64,000 nt of DNA from Runella slithyformis DSM 19594 (GTDB taxonomy: Bacteria > Bacteroidota > Bacteroidia > Cytophagales > Spirosomataceae), in NCBI RefSeq assembly GCF_000218895.1, contig NC_015703.1:1177501-1241500 (forward strand). Reading direction: 5' to 3'. The position numbers and the translations under genes were made by a program. Positions 24,303 to 33,419 of this stretch are shown here, in pieces. Under the pieces are notes generated by a model. The model saw only the letters and a list, made by a program, of their open reading frames with translations. It was not told the origin of the DNA and ran no database searches. Positions within the stretch are counted from its first letter, which is position 1; each line of letters begins with the position of its first letter.

Positions 24303-25505
24303 ATGGAATTGACCACCGTTACCGAAGCCACCCGTATCATTTTAGAAAACAGCCTTGATTACGGTACAGAGTATGTACCCTTCACAAGCGCCTACCAACG
24401 CGTATTGGCCGAGCCGCTCGTCGCCGACCGCGATTTTCCCCCTTTCGACCGCGTCACAATGGACGGCATTGCCATTCAATGGCAGAGTTATCTCAATGGC
24501 CAACGGGATTTTAGGATTGAAAGCACCCAAACTGCCGGTGAAACGCAACATACCCTTTCAGATCCCAACGCCTGCATCGAAGTCATGACGGGTGCTGCAT
24601 TGCCCATCAACACAGATCTGGTCATTCGGTACGAAGATCTTGACATCAAGGACGGTGTAGCGCATTTGACTGCCACTGTCAGGAAAGGTCAAAATGTACA
24701 TTATCAGGGAGAAGATCGTCGCGCCGGCGCTCCCATTGTACAGCCCTATACGCTTTTGGGACCGCCCGAGATTGCCATTGCCGCCGGCATCGGGGCTTCT
24801 CAGGTGGCCGTCAGAAGATTGCCTTCCGTCGTCATCATCACGTCGGGGGATGAACTGGTACCCGTTGAGCAAACGCCCCTGCCCCACCAGATTCGCAGCT
24901 CAAACGTGCACTGCATTGCCTCGCTTTTGAAAGAGTACCGGCTCCATGTTGATTTCGTGCACATTCCCGATGAGCTCTCAGCCACACAACGGGCCATTGA
25001 GCAGGCACTGACACAGTATGAAGTACTGATTCTGTGCGGCGGTGTATCACAGGGCAAAAAGGATTTTATCCCTCAGGCACTACAGGCCGAAGGTGTTGAA
25101 AAATACTTTCATAAAGTAAGCCAACAACCCGGAAAACCCTTCTGGTTTGGTCGCAAAGGCAACCGTGTCGTTTTTGCCCTTCCGGGCAATCCGGTCTCGT
25201 CCTTTTTGTGCGCTCGGCGGTATTTTATTCCGTGGCTGCGAAGGTCGCTGGGCCTTCGGGCCATGGACAACATATATGCCGCTCTTAGTGACGATTATGT
25301 ATATAATTCCCCGCTTACGTACTTTCTTCAGGTACAGTTATTTCAGGAGGGAGCCACGCTGATGGCTCGTCCTCTGGTGGGGCACGGCTCCGGTGACTTT
25401 GCCAATCTTATTGACAATCAAGGATTTTTAGAGATTCCTCAAGAACGAAATGAGTTTAAAAAAGGAGAAATACTCCCAATATGGCAATACCATTACAAGG
25501 TATGA
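24303..25505 (+). CDS. moeA: Molybdopterin molybdenumtransferase MoeA
   Basis: 400 residues. Characteristic motifs in order: DFPPFDRVTMDGIAI (N-terminal), VMTGAALP, VHYQGEDRRAG, then the MoeA/MogA domain with IRSSNVHCIASLLKE, LCGGVSQGKKDF and QQPGKPFWFGR...VFALPGNPVSSFL. The enzyme inserts molybdate into adenylylated molybdopterin. The tight spacing to xdhC suggests translational coupling and a shared job of supplying Mo-cofactor to a xanthine/aldehyde-oxidase-type enzyme encoded elsewhere. Confidence 0.95.
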   Translation: MELTTVTEATRIILENSLDYGTEYVPFTSAYQRVLAEPLVADRDFPPFDRVTMDGIAIQWQSYLNGQRDFRIESTQTAGETQHTLSDPNACIEVMTGAALPINTDLVIRYEDLDIKDGVAHLTATVRKGQNVHYQGEDRRAGAPIVQPYTLLGPPEIAIAAGIGASQVAVRRLPSVVIITSGDELVPVEQTPLPHQIRSSNVHCIASLLKEYRLHVDFVHIPDELSATQRAIEQALTQYEVLILCGGVSQGKKDFIPQALQAEGVEKYFHKVSQQPGKPFWFGRKGNRVVFALPGNPVSSFLCARRYFIPWLRRSLGLRAMDNIYAALSDDYVYNSPLTYFLQVQLFQEGATLMARPLVGHGSGDFANLIDNQGFLEIPQERNEFKKGEILPIWQYHYKV

Positions 25506-25933
25506 TTCTTTAGGGATACCGCTTGATAAATAAATCAAAAAAAGTCTTTTAAAATTTTTGTGGGGCAAAAATCTTTACTTACAATTGTAAACAATTGCTT
25601 CTTTGACCTGCATTTTGAGGGCGAAGGTTCGAGGCAAAAAAAAATCGTATAAATTTTCAACGAACCTCCATTCCTTACCGCTTAGCGTAACCCCCTAAGG
25701 GCAAATTTGTTAACGATCACTAAATATTCAGTACCGATTATATTTTTCAAATTTCTTCTCTGCCTACGAGCTAAGTCGAGTTGTGGAGAGAGAGGAAAGA
25801 TTCGTATTTTCGCACACTATACCTAACGTTCTTGAGAAATAAAGAGAACCCTTTTCGTTCTCCCGAAATTGCTGTGTATTTTTCAGAAGAATCAAAATAA
25901 GGTATTACCCTATATAATTAATTTCTTAACTCT
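25506..25933. other. Intergenic region of 428 bp upstream of nrdA
   Basis: AT-rich region without a credible gene. It holds a perfect 12-base palindrome TTACAATTGTAA (25579-25590), a candidate promoter (listed separately), and between promoter and ATG a leader of about 115 bases. A stretch at 25814-25829 (ACACTATACCTAACGT) resembles an NrdR box at 12 of 16 positions, but a properly spaced partner is missing. No clear moeA terminator was found. Confidence 0.45.
25781..25812 (+). promoter_or_regulatory. Candidate nrdA promoter
   Basis: TTG (25781-25783), 21-base spacer, TATTTTCG (25805-25812; one mismatch to TAnnTTTG). The possible NrdR-like box begins right at the expected start of transcription, a sensible position for a repressor site. 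Spacing is slightly long. Confidence 0.4.
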
Positions 25934-28381
25934 ATGTATGTTATAAAACGTGATGGTCGCCGTGAATCGGTCAAGTTTGACAAAATCACCTCTCGCATCG
26001 AAAAATTGTGCTACGGTTTAGACGCTCTCTACGTCCAGCCGATTGAAGTAGCTAAAAAAGTAGTGGCGGGTATCTATGATGGTGTCACAACCGCCGAATT
26101 GGATGTGTTAGCAGCTGAAACAGCCGCTTCCATGACCACAAAGCACCCTGATTACGCTATCTTAGCCGCTCGTATTGCTATTTCAAACCTACACAAAAAC
26201 ACGCTGAAATCATTTTCAGCGACCATGAAACAGCTTTATACGTACACTGACCCAAAAACCGGGGAAAATGCCTCTCTTATCTCCAAAGAAGCGCATGATA
26301 TCATTCGCAAACACGCCGCTTTACTGGATTCGACCATCATATACGACCGGGATTACGGTTATGACTATTTTGGGTATAAAACATTAGAAAAATCGTATTT
26401 ATTGAAAGTGAACGGCAAAATCGCCGAGCGCCCTCAGCACATGCTCATGCGTGTGGCGGTGGGTATTCACTTAGACGATATTGATTCCGTTATTGAGACC
26501 TATAATCTCCTTTCAGAGCGTTGGTTTACCCATGCAACCCCAACGCTGTTTAATGCCGGCACACCCAAACCTCAAATGTCGAGCTGCTTTCTGTTGACCA
26601 TGAAGGATGACAGCATCGACGGTATCTATGATACGCTAAAACAGTGCGCATTGATCTCGCAGTCAGCGGGCGGAATAGGGTTGAGCATTCACAATATTCG
26701 CGCTACGGGCAGCTACATCAAAGGAACCAACGGCACTTCCAACGGTATTGTACCGATGCTGCGCGTATTCAATGATACCGCTCGCTATGTAGATCAGGGA
26801 GGCGGCAAACGCAAGGGCTCTTTTGCCATTTACCTGGAGCCTTGGCACGCCGATATTTTTGAGTTTTTGGACTTAAAAAGAAACCACGGCAAAGAAGAGC
26901 TTCGAGCCCGTGATCTGTTCTACGCCATGTGGATTCCTGATCTTTTCATGAAACGGGTAGAAGCCAATGATACCTGGTCGTTGCTGTGCCCGCACGAGTG
27001 TCCGGGATTGGCAGACAGCTACGGCGATGAATTTGAGCAGTTGTACGAAAAATACGAGCGCGAAGGAAAAGTTCGCAAAACCATCAAGGCGCAGGATCTG
27101 TGGTTTGCCATTATGGAGTCCCAAATCGAAACGGGAACTCCGTACATGCTTTACAAAGACCACGCCAACCGTAAGTCAAACCAGAAGAATTTGGGTACCA
27201 TCAAATCCTCAAACCTGTGTACCGAGATCATGGAATATACCTCTCCCGATGAGGTAGCGGTTTGTAACCTGGCGTCCATTTCTCTGCCTAAATTTGTGGA
27301 GCAGGGGACTGACGGATTCCTGCATTTCAACCACGGGAAGTTGTTTGAAATCACGAAAGTGGTCACGAAAAACCTTAATAAAATTATTGACCTTAATTAC
27401 TATCCCGTTCCGGAAGCTGAGCGCAGCAATAAGCGCCACCGCCCCATCGGAATCGGTATTCAGGGACTTGCCGATGCATTCCTGATGATGCGCATGCCTT
27501 TCGAGTCGGAAGAAGCACGCCGTCTCAACGAAGACATTCACGAAACCATCTATTGCGGTGCCATGACGGCCTCCATGGAATTGGCCAAAACACAGGGTCC
27601 TTATGAAACGTGGAAAGGCTCACCGATTTCGCAGGGTATCTTCCAGTTTGATATGTGGAATGTCACTCCTAAGAGCGGCCGCTGGAATTGGGAGCAACTG
27701 CGCAAAGATGTGGTAAAATTCGGCGTACGTAATTCGCTGCTTTTGGCACCGATGCCTACGGCTTCAACCAGTCAGATCTTAGGAAACAATGAGTGTTTTG
27801 AACCGTTTACGTCCAATCTCTACGTTCGTCGGGTATTGTCAGGCGAATTCATTGTGGTAAACAAATATCTCCTGAAAGACCTGGTGAAAGAGGGGTTATG
27901 GAATGATTCCATGAAAAACAAACTCATGGCCCACAATGGCTCGGTCCAAAAAATCGACGAAGTGCCCTCGCACCTCAAGGAATTGTACAAAACGGCTTGG
28001 GAGATCAAACAGAAAACCATTGTGGATATGGCCGCCGACCGCGGAGCCTATATTTGCCAATCCCAGTCCCTGAATATTTTCATGGACAATGCTAACTACG
28101 GCAAATTGACGTCCATGCATTTCTACGCCTGGAAAAAAGGACTTAAGACCGGCATGTACTACCTACGTACGCAGGCCGCAGTGGATGCCGTTAAGATCAC
28201 GGTGGAGAAAAACTCCGAAGCGATCCTTGAGCCGGTCACTACCGCCGTTGCTGAAAAAGAACTGAACTATGAGAAGTATGCTCAGGAGCACGCGCCACAG
28301 GCCGCAGCCGCAGCCCGCGACACTATGCCGGAAAGCCAGTATGTGCTTGATAAGCCTGAGCAGAACCAAGGCGAAAAATAA
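25934..28381 (+). CDS. nrdA: Ribonucleoside-diphosphate reductase alpha subunit (class I, eukaryote-like NrdA)
   Basis: 815 residues. ATP-cone at 1-90 ([17 protein letters not shown]). Catalytic residues fall at the positions of the human R1 protein: Cys218 (MSSCFLL), Asn427-Cys429-Glu431 (SNLCTEI), a CNLASI cysteine after it, and the tyrosines of TGMYYLRT near residue 740. The enzyme makes dNDPs, with a radical supplied by NrdB. Much of the chain reads like the eukaryotic R1, as known for many Bacteroidota. Oddity: after GMYYLRT the tail (about 75 residues, ending [17 protein letters not shown]) contains no cysteine, although R1 proteins normally end with a CxxC/CxxxxC redox pair. nrdB is not adjacent. 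Confidence 0.95.
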   Translation: MYVIKRDGRRESVKFDKITSRIEKLCYGLDALYVQPIEVAKKVVAGIYDGVTTAELDVLAAETAASMTTKHPDYAILAARIAISNLHKNTLKSFSATMKQLYTYTDPKTGENASLISKEAHDIIRKHAALLDSTIIYDRDYGYDYFGYKTLEKSYLLKVNGKIAERPQHMLMRVAVGIHLDDIDSVIETYNLLSERWFTHATPTLFNAGTPKPQMSSCFLLTMKDDSIDGIYDTLKQCALISQSAGGIGLSIHNIRATGSYIKGTNGTSNGIVPMLRVFNDTARYVDQGGGKRKGSFAIYLEPWHADIFEFLDLKRNHGKEELRARDLFYAMWIPDLFMKRVEANDTWSLLCPHECPGLADSYGDEFEQLYEKYEREGKVRKTIKAQDLWFAIMESQIETGTPYMLYKDHANRKSNQKNLGTIKSSNLCTEIMEYTSPDEVAVCNLASISLPKFVEQGTDGFLHFNHGKLFEITKVVTKNLNKIIDLNYYPVPEAERSNKRHRPIGIGIQGLADAFLMMRMPFESEEARRLNEDIHETIYCGAMTASMELAKTQGPYETWKGSPISQGIFQFDMWNVTPKSGRWNWEQLRKDVVKFGVRNSLLLAPMPTASTSQILGNNECFEPFTSNLYVRRVLSGEFIVVNKYLLKDLVKEGLWNDSMKNKLMAHNGSVQKIDEVPSHLKELYKTAWEIKQKTIVDMAADRGAYICQSQSLNIFMDNANYGKLTSMHFYAWKKGLKTGMYYLRTQAAVDAVKITVEKNSEAILEPVTTAVAEKELNYEKYAQEHAPQAAAAARDTMPESQYVLDKPEQNQGEK

Positions 28382-28402
28382 TTCGCACTGACCCTGTATT
28401 TC

Positions 28403-28455
28403 AGCAGGCAGTCAATCGTTGTATTTTTACACAATTGGCTGCCTGCTATTTTTTT
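28403..28455 (+). terminator. Terminator of nrdA overlapping the next promoter
   Basis: AGCAGGCAGTCAAT (28403-28416) pairs with ATTGGCTGCCTGCT (28434-28447), one G-U pair, followed by a T-run (28449-28455). The right arm contains the TTG of the following promoter. Confidence 0.8.
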
Positions 28456-28466
28456 GTGTATCTTTG
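28435..28466 (+). promoter_or_regulatory. Promoter of the ybaB-glycosyltransferase operon
   Basis: TTG (28435-28437), 21 bases, TATCTTTG (28459-28466), an exact -7 box. Start of transcription expected near 28473, about 30 bases ahead of the ybaB ATG at 28504, which fixes that start. Confidence 0.7.
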
Positions 28467-28503
28467 CGGTCTAAAAAAAACGCTGCTTCAGCACCCGAAA
28501 GTT

Positions 28504-28842
28504 ATGTTTGGAGATATGATGGGAATGCTTGGAAAAGTTAAAGAGTTTCAAGCCAAAATGAAAGAGGCCCAGGAAAGTCTTGGGCATTTGACCGAATCGG
28601 CCGAAACAGGAGCCGGACTCGTAAAAGTAAAGGTCAATGGCCTTAAACAGGTAATCAGCCTGACCATCGACCCTGACCTCATGAAACCGGAAGACCGTGA
28701 AATGTTGCAGGATCTGATTACAGCAGCAGTCAATCGCGCAATGGAAAAAATTGAGGACCAAATTAAAGCTCACATTCAACAATCTACGGAAGGAGTCTTA
28801 CCCAATATTCCCGGATTGGATTTGAGTAAGTTCATGAAGTAG
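28504..28842 (+). CDS. YbaB/EbfC family nucleoid-associated protein
   Basis: 112 residues from ATG 28504 (MFGDMMGMLGKVKEFQAKMKEAQE). The small helix-strand-helix protein has the YbaB pattern: an N-terminal coiled helix, the GLVKVKVNGLKQVISLTIDP hairpin, the DLMKPEDREMLQDLITAAVNRAMEK helix and a flexible C-terminus (PNIPGLDLSKFMK). Dimers bind DNA weakly and are often encoded beside dnaX/recR, but here the partner gene is a glycosyltransferase whose ATG directly abuts the stop codon. A longer start at 28435 lies upstream of the promoter -7 box and is rejected. Confidence 0.9.
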   Translation: MFGDMMGMLGKVKEFQAKMKEAQESLGHLTESAETGAGLVKVKVNGLKQVISLTIDPDLMKPEDREMLQDLITAAVNRAMEKIEDQIKAHIQQSTEGVLPNIPGLDLSKFMK

Positions 28843-29880
28843 ATGTCAGTAGATAAAATAGCCGTCGTCATTCTGAATTATAACGGGAGAAACTTCTTGG
28901 AGAAGTTTCTCCCGTCTGTTATTACCTATACCGAAACCGCCGCCGTTTATGTGGCCGACAGTGCCTCCACTGACGGTTCAGTGTCCTGGACAGAGCAACA
29001 TTTTCCATCGGTTAAGACTATCCTTTTACCCGGAAACTACGGATATGCCGGGGGGTATAACCGGGCTCTGCAAACAATAGACGCCGAGTACTATGTTCTT
29101 CTCAACTCAGATGTTGAAGTGACTTCGCAATGGCTGGCCCCCCTCATCGAATTATTGGACCGCAACCCCAAAATCGCGGCCTGCCAGCCTAAATTACTGG
29201 CATATCATAACAAGACTCAATTTGAGTACGCCGGAGGTGCCGGAGGCTATATCGATTGGCTTGGGTACGCGTACTGTCGCGGACGTATATTTGACCATAC
29301 AGAGACCGACAGAGGGCAATACAACACGGCTGCCCCTATCTTTTGGGCCTCGGGGGCTGCAATGGTCATCCGATCGCAGCTTTTCCACAAAATGGGGGGA
29401 TTTGATGAAGATTTCTTTGCTCACATGGAAGAAATTGATCTTTGCTGGCGGTTACATTGGGCCGGTTATGAGGTCTATTGCTGCCCTCAATCAATAGTCT
29501 ATCACGTAGGAGGCGGCACCCTTCCCCCTTCCAATCCTTTCAAGACTTACCTCAATTATCGAAACAGTTTGGCCATGCTTTACAAGAATCTGCCACCGAG
29601 TCGGGTAGGATTTATTCTTTTTTTGCGGCTCGTTCTGGACGGAGTTTCGTCGGTTCGCTATTTACCTAAGGGTCAGTGGCAGGATATATGGGCCATTATA
29701 AAAGCTCATTTTGCATTTTATGGATGGATTTTAGGAGCACTTCCAAAGAAACGCCGGCATATTCAACAGGAAATTGTACAGGTAAAAAGTCATGAATCCC
29801 TCCCAATTTCTTCAAAGAGCATCATTTGGGCCTATTTTGTAAAGGGCTGTAAAACCTTCGACTCATTTTCAAGACTTTAA
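28843..29880 (+). CDS. Family 2 glycosyltransferase
   Basis: 345 residues. GT2 features: AVVILNYNGRNFLEKFLPSV at the start, SASTDGSVSW, the metal-binding LLNSDVEVTSQW, and ASGAAMVIRSQLFHKMGGFDEDFFAHMEEIDLCWRLH-like acceptor region (GGFDEDFFAHMEEIDLC). It most resembles rhamnosyltransferase-like GT2 enzymes acting in cell-surface polysaccharide assembly; donor and acceptor are unknown. One hydrophobic segment near residue 285 may touch the membrane. It follows ybaB with no gap, so it is co-translated with it, and precedes mreBCD. Confidence 0.9.
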   Translation: MSVDKIAVVILNYNGRNFLEKFLPSVITYTETAAVYVADSASTDGSVSWTEQHFPSVKTILLPGNYGYAGGYNRALQTIDAEYYVLLNSDVEVTSQWLAPLIELLDRNPKIAACQPKLLAYHNKTQFEYAGGAGGYIDWLGYAYCRGRIFDHTETDRGQYNTAAPIFWASGAAMVIRSQLFHKMGGFDEDFFAHMEEIDLCWRLHWAGYEVYCCPQSIVYHVGGGTLPPSNPFKTYLNYRNSLAMLYKNLPPSRVGFILFLRLVLDGVSSVRYLPKGQWQDIWAIIKAHFAFYGWILGALPKKRRHIQQEIVQVKSHESLPISSKSIIWAYFVKGCKTFDSFSRL

Positions 29881-29930
29881 TCAAAAAAATTACTTGCTTT
29901 GTATTCTGACAAAAAGCCGATAAAATCCTT

Positions 29931-29938
29931 TAATTTTG
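29931..29938 (+). promoter_or_regulatory. Candidate -7 box of mreB
   Basis: TAATTTTG matches the TAnnTTTG box 41 bases before the mreB ATG. No TTG is found at the expected -33 distance, so this is a partial match only. Confidence 0.35.
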
Positions 29939-29978
29939 CGACTCATTAAATTTTAGTCACTCTGCGAAAGCAAACAAC

Positions 29979-31004
29979 ATGGCATTATTTGATTTTTTAA
30001 CGAGCGAGATTGCAATAGATTTAGGAACAGCGAATACGCTGATTATCCACAAAGATAAAATCGTAGTGGACGAACCTTCAATAATTGCTTTGGACAAGAA
30101 TAACGGGAAGGTGTTGGCGATTGGTCACAAAGCAATGCAAATGCACGAAAAGACCAATGAAAATATAAAAACCATCCGCCCGTTAAAAGACGGTGTCATT
30201 GCCGACTTTACCGCTGCTGAATTAATGATCAGAGGGATGATCAAAATGATCACCCCCAACAATCGCTTCTTCACGCCTTCACACCGAATGGTCATTTGTA
30301 TTCCATCGGGTATTACAGAAGTAGAAAAAAGGGCCGTAAAAGACTCTGCGGAGCACGCCGGTGCAAAGGAAGTGTACATGGTACATGAACCGATTGCTGC
30401 TTCTATTGGGATCGGGATTGATATTACGCAGCCCAACGGGACCATGATCGTGGATATTGGCGGCGGGACCACCGAAATTGCCGTTATTGCACTTTCCGGC
30501 ATTGTATGTGAGCAATCCATCCGTATCGCGGGCGATGTATTTACGAAAGATATTGTCGATTACATGCGGCGTGAACACAACCTTTTAATCGGGGAACGTT
30601 CGGCCGAACAGATCAAAATCGAGGTAGGCTCCGCCCTTCCTGAATTAGACAATCCTCCGGCTGACTTTGAAATTCGCGGACGCGACCTGATGACGGGGAT
30701 TCCCAAAGAGATCAAAGTAACCTACAGCGAGATTGCATACGCGTTGGATAAGTCGATTTCCAAAATCGAAGAAGCCGTAATGAAGGCCCTTGAAATTTCT
30801 CCTCCGGAGCTTTCGGCCGATATCTATACCAACGGCATTCACCTGACCGGCGGCGGAGCCTTACTGCACGGTTTAGACAAACGCTTGGCTACCAAGACCA
30901 AACTTCCCATTCACGTAGCAGACGATCCGCTCAAAGCCGTGGTGAAAGGAACAGGCGAAATCCTGAAAAATCTGGAATTGTATAAGTCGGTATTAATTCA
31001 ATAG
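29979..31004 (+). CDS. mreB: Rod shape-determining protein MreB (actin homologue)
   Basis: 341 residues. Actin-superfamily motifs: IAIDLGTANTLI (phosphate 1), MIVDIGGGTTEIAVIAL (phosphate 2) and HLTGGGALLHGLDKRL (adenosine). The bacterial-specific KTNENIKTIRPLKDGVIADF and the C-terminal hydrophobic helix region are present. MreB filaments run under the inner membrane and guide lateral peptidoglycan synthesis. First gene of an mreBCD set, suggesting a rod or curved cell. Confidence 0.97.
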   Translation: MALFDFLTSEIAIDLGTANTLIIHKDKIVVDEPSIIALDKNNGKVLAIGHKAMQMHEKTNENIKTIRPLKDGVIADFTAAELMIRGMIKMITPNNRFFTPSHRMVICIPSGITEVEKRAVKDSAEHAGAKEVYMVHEPIAASIGIGIDITQPNGTMIVDIGGGTTEIAVIALSGIVCEQSIRIAGDVFTKDIVDYMRREHNLLIGERSAEQIKIEVGSALPELDNPPADFEIRGRDLMTGIPKEIKVTYSEIAYALDKSISKIEEAVMKALEISPPELSADIYTNGIHLTGGGALLHGLDKRLATKTKLPIHVADDPLKAVVKGTGEILKNLELYKSVLIQ

Positions 31005-31007
31005 AAG

Positions 31008-31087
31008 TCAGGAGCGAGAAGTGAGAAGTGGCCGCCGCAGCGATAAGTTTTTTATTTTCACTCCTCACTCCTCACTCCTCACTCCTG
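31008..31087. repeat. Imperfect inverted repeat with CACTCCT tandem between mreB and mreC
   Basis: Right arm: four tandem CACTCCT heptamers (31059-31086). Left arm (31008-31030): the approximate complement, rich in GAGAAGTG/GGAG words. Loop about 28 bases with a T-rich stretch. In an mRNA it would form a long hairpin between two genes of one operon and might lower mreC/mreD expression relative to mreB. Confidence 0.6.
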
Positions 31088-31094
31088 CGTAAAA

Positions 31095-31943
31095 ATGCTT
31101 CAACTCTTTGAGTTTATTGGCCGCAATCGCAACTTTATCCTCTTTGTTTTGCTGGAGGTGTTCAGTTTTTGGCTGCTTGTCAATAACAATAATTATTGGG
31201 GTGTAGAATATTTCAATACTGCCAACTCTCTCAATGCCAAGGCATTAGAAGCCTCAAATACTCTACGGGAATACACTAACCTACGGCAGGTAAACGCTTC
31301 TCTTGCTGAAGAGAATCGACGATTGAACGAGTTGATAACGACATTTCAACAACAAAACCCTTCCAATGCACCCACAGCCTACAAGGCAGATTCTGCCTTT
31401 GCATCACGCTTTAAATTTGTCACGATTGCCAAAGTAATTGACAACAGTACGCATCGGGCTGACAACTACCTGACCATTGATAAAGGTACCGCCCATGGCG
31501 TGAAAGTGGGTATGGGCGTTATTTCGTCTACAGGAGTAGTTGGAAAGGTAAAAATATGTAATGAAAAATTTTCGGTCATTACCTCCATTTTACACTCTCA
31601 ATACATGATCTCCACCAAATTACTGCGGAGTGGAGAGCAGGGAACGGCTAAATGGGAAAACAACAATATCCCATCCATTATTCAGCTTAAAGATATTTCT
31701 CGCTACAAAACGATTTTTAAAGGAGATACTGCCGTTACGTCCGACCAAAATGTCGTATTCCCTCCCGGTGTTCAGGTAGGTCGCGTCAAAAGCTTCAGAG
31801 TTGCTCCCGATCAGGCATTTTTCGAGATTGACTTAGAACTAGCCACCGACTTCTCCAAAATATCATACGTGTATTTGGTAGAAAATAAGCTTTTAGGTCA
31901 ACAGCAATCCCTCCAGGAAAGCCTCATTAATAAACGTAAATGA
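31095..31943 (+). CDS. mreC: Rod shape-determining protein MreC
   Basis: 282 residues. One N-terminal transmembrane helix (FILFVLLEVFSFWLLV), a coiled coil (about 55-90, LREYTNLRQVNASLAEENRRLNEL in part), then the two beta-barrel domains with the typical DNYLTIDKGTAHGVKVGMGVIS motif and GVVGKV. MreC links MreB filaments to the elongation machinery in the periplasm. The start ATG at 31095 is near the beginning of the helix. Its stop overlaps the mreD start by 4 bases. Confidence 0.95.
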   Translation: MLQLFEFIGRNRNFILFVLLEVFSFWLLVNNNNYWGVEYFNTANSLNAKALEASNTLREYTNLRQVNASLAEENRRLNELITTFQQQNPSNAPTAYKADSAFASRFKFVTIAKVIDNSTHRADNYLTIDKGTAHGVKVGMGVISSTGVVGKVKICNEKFSVITSILHSQYMISTKLLRSGEQGTAKWENNNIPSIIQLKDISRYKTIFKGDTAVTSDQNVVFPPGVQVGRVKSFRVAPDQAFFEIDLELATDFSKISYVYLVENKLLGQQQSLQESLINKRK

Positions 31944-32443
31944 ATCTAAACGAAATAGTTCGCGGTGCCCTAAGATGGTTAATGTATGTGCTGCTTCATA
32001 TTTTTGTAGCCCGCCACCTGGTGCTCTTCGATTATGCCTTTTGTTTTATCTATGTAGGAGCCATATTATTTTTACCTCAGGAAATTAACCTAACGGGCCT
32101 GTTGCTCATTGGTTTTGCCACCGGTGTCACTATTGACTCTTTTGATAATACGCTCGGACTGCACGCCGCAACCTCCGTCGTTGTGGCGTATTTACGCCCC
32201 ACCGTTATTCGTTATCAGTTTGCCCAAAAAATTTCTGAGGGGCGCATGGAACTGTCATTGAAAGAACTGGGACTTCCTGCCTTTTTGTCTTACACCCTTA
32301 TCCTTGTTTCGATTCACCATATTTTACTGTTTTTTGTTGAAGCAGGCGGTTTAGGCCTACTATCTTACACGCTGTTAAAGATCGCCTGCAGTATTTTGTT
32401 CACAACCGTAACCGTACTACTGGCTCAGCTTTTTTCTCGTTAA
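31940..32443 (+). CDS. mreD: Rod shape-determining membrane protein MreD
   Basis: 167 residues with five or six hydrophobic segments, the usual topology and length of MreD. The ATG lies within the last codon of mreC (ATGA overlap). It has no catalytic motif; MreD supports MreC in the Rod complex. The protein is poorly conserved, so the call rests mainly on position and hydrophobicity. Confidence 0.85.
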   Translation: MNLNEIVRGALRWLMYVLLHIFVARHLVLFDYAFCFIYVGAILFLPQEINLTGLLLIGFATGVTIDSFDNTLGLHAATSVVVAYLRPTVIRYQFAQKISEGRMELSLKELGLPAFLSYTLILVSIHHILLFFVEAGGLGLLSYTLLKIACSILFTTVTVLLAQLFSR

Positions 32444-32663
32444 GAGAAATAACCTTCCCACTTCTGACATTTTGTCTAAAAATTAAATTATTTAATTCCA
32501 TTGGAATAATTTTTGTCGTATATTATACCAACTAAGTATGGGTAAGTTCTTCCACAACTAATCCTGAAAAAATAACCTTTCATAAGGAGTTTTTGTTGAT
32601 TGGTGAAAGAAGAGTTGCGCGGAAGGTGGGTCGTTTGCTAAAATTCGTAAATTTACGGCAGCC

Positions 32664-33293
32664 ATGTCAGTCATTATGTCAGAAGAAATCGAAGAAATAC
32701 CTTTAGCCTCCTCAGAGACGTCCTACAACGACGGCGAGAAGAACGATATATTCAATCGCGAGTTTATGCCCCACATAAACTCCATGTACAACTTTGCCTT
32801 TAGGCTCACCATGGACGAAGATGATGCCAATGATCTCGTCCAGGACACCTATTTAAAAGCTTTCCGTTTTATTTCTTCCTTTGAACGGGGAACTAATGCC
32901 AAAGCGTGGTTGTTCAGAATCCTGAAAAACAGTTTTATCAATGATTATCGTAAACGGAGCAAAGAGCCGTCGAAGGTAGATTACCAGGAAGTAGAAACCA
33001 CCTACAACTCCGAAGAAGCTGCCGAAGTCGATCACACCACCGACTTACGCGTCGAAACTGTTCAAGACATGATTGGCGATGAAGTAGCCACTGCGCTCAA
33101 TTCATTGCCTGTTGACTTTCGTACGGTCATTATCCTTTGTGACATTGAAGGATTTACCTACGAAGAAATGGCTAAGATTCTGGATATTCCGATCGGTACT
33201 GTTCGCTCACGTCTGCACCGCGCCCGGAACCTCCTTAAAGACAAACTCAAAGTATACGCCTCTTCCATGGGCTATGATACCGACGATGATTAA
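32664..33293 (+). CDS. ECF-type RNA polymerase sigma factor
   Basis: 209 residues from ATG 32664; an in-frame ATG at 32676 (MSEEIEEIP) is an equally good start. Region 2 is FNREFMPHINSMYNFAFRL through DDANDLVQDTYLKAFRF, region 4 is LPVDFRTVIILCDIEGFTYEEMAKILDIPIGTVRSRLHRARNLLK (helix-turn-helix). The loop between them is acidic. It directs RNA polymerase to a small regulon. A small zinc-type anti-sigma gene follows after 126 bp, which suggests the pair is regulated by thiol or envelope stress. Confidence 0.9.
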   Translation: MSVIMSEEIEEIPLASSETSYNDGEKNDIFNREFMPHINSMYNFAFRLTMDEDDANDLVQDTYLKAFRFISSFERGTNAKAWLFRILKNSFINDYRKRSKEPSKVDYQEVETTYNSEEAAEVDHTTDLRVETVQDMIGDEVATALNSLPVDFRTVIILCDIEGFTYEEMAKILDIPIGTVRSRLHRARNLLKDKLKVYASSMGYDTDDD

Positions 33294-33353
33294 TTTAAGG
33301 ACGTTATTGAATGATATCCACTTTTTTAACATGGTGTCTTTGAACTTTTTTTG

Positions 33354-33365
33354 ATGAATATTCAT
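33354..33365. promoter_or_regulatory. Palindrome ATGAATATTCAT in the sigma/anti-sigma gap
   Basis: A perfect 12-base palindrome 55 bases before the anti-sigma start. GTCTTT (33336-33341) and AAAGAC (33373-33378) enclose it, giving a weak larger hairpin. It could be a regulatory site or chance. Confidence 0.25.
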
Positions 33366-33419
33366 TCTAAGTAAAGACAACTTAATAGTAAGATTCAAAG
33401 AAAAAATTGAACCTTTGCA

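Noticed and set aside
25814-25922. Pair of NrdR boxes upstream of nrdA
   Set aside because: The first (25814-25829) matches at 12 of 16 positions and the second (25907-25922) at 11; their spacing of about 93 bases does not fit the normal tandem arrangement. Mentioned only as a weak single site.
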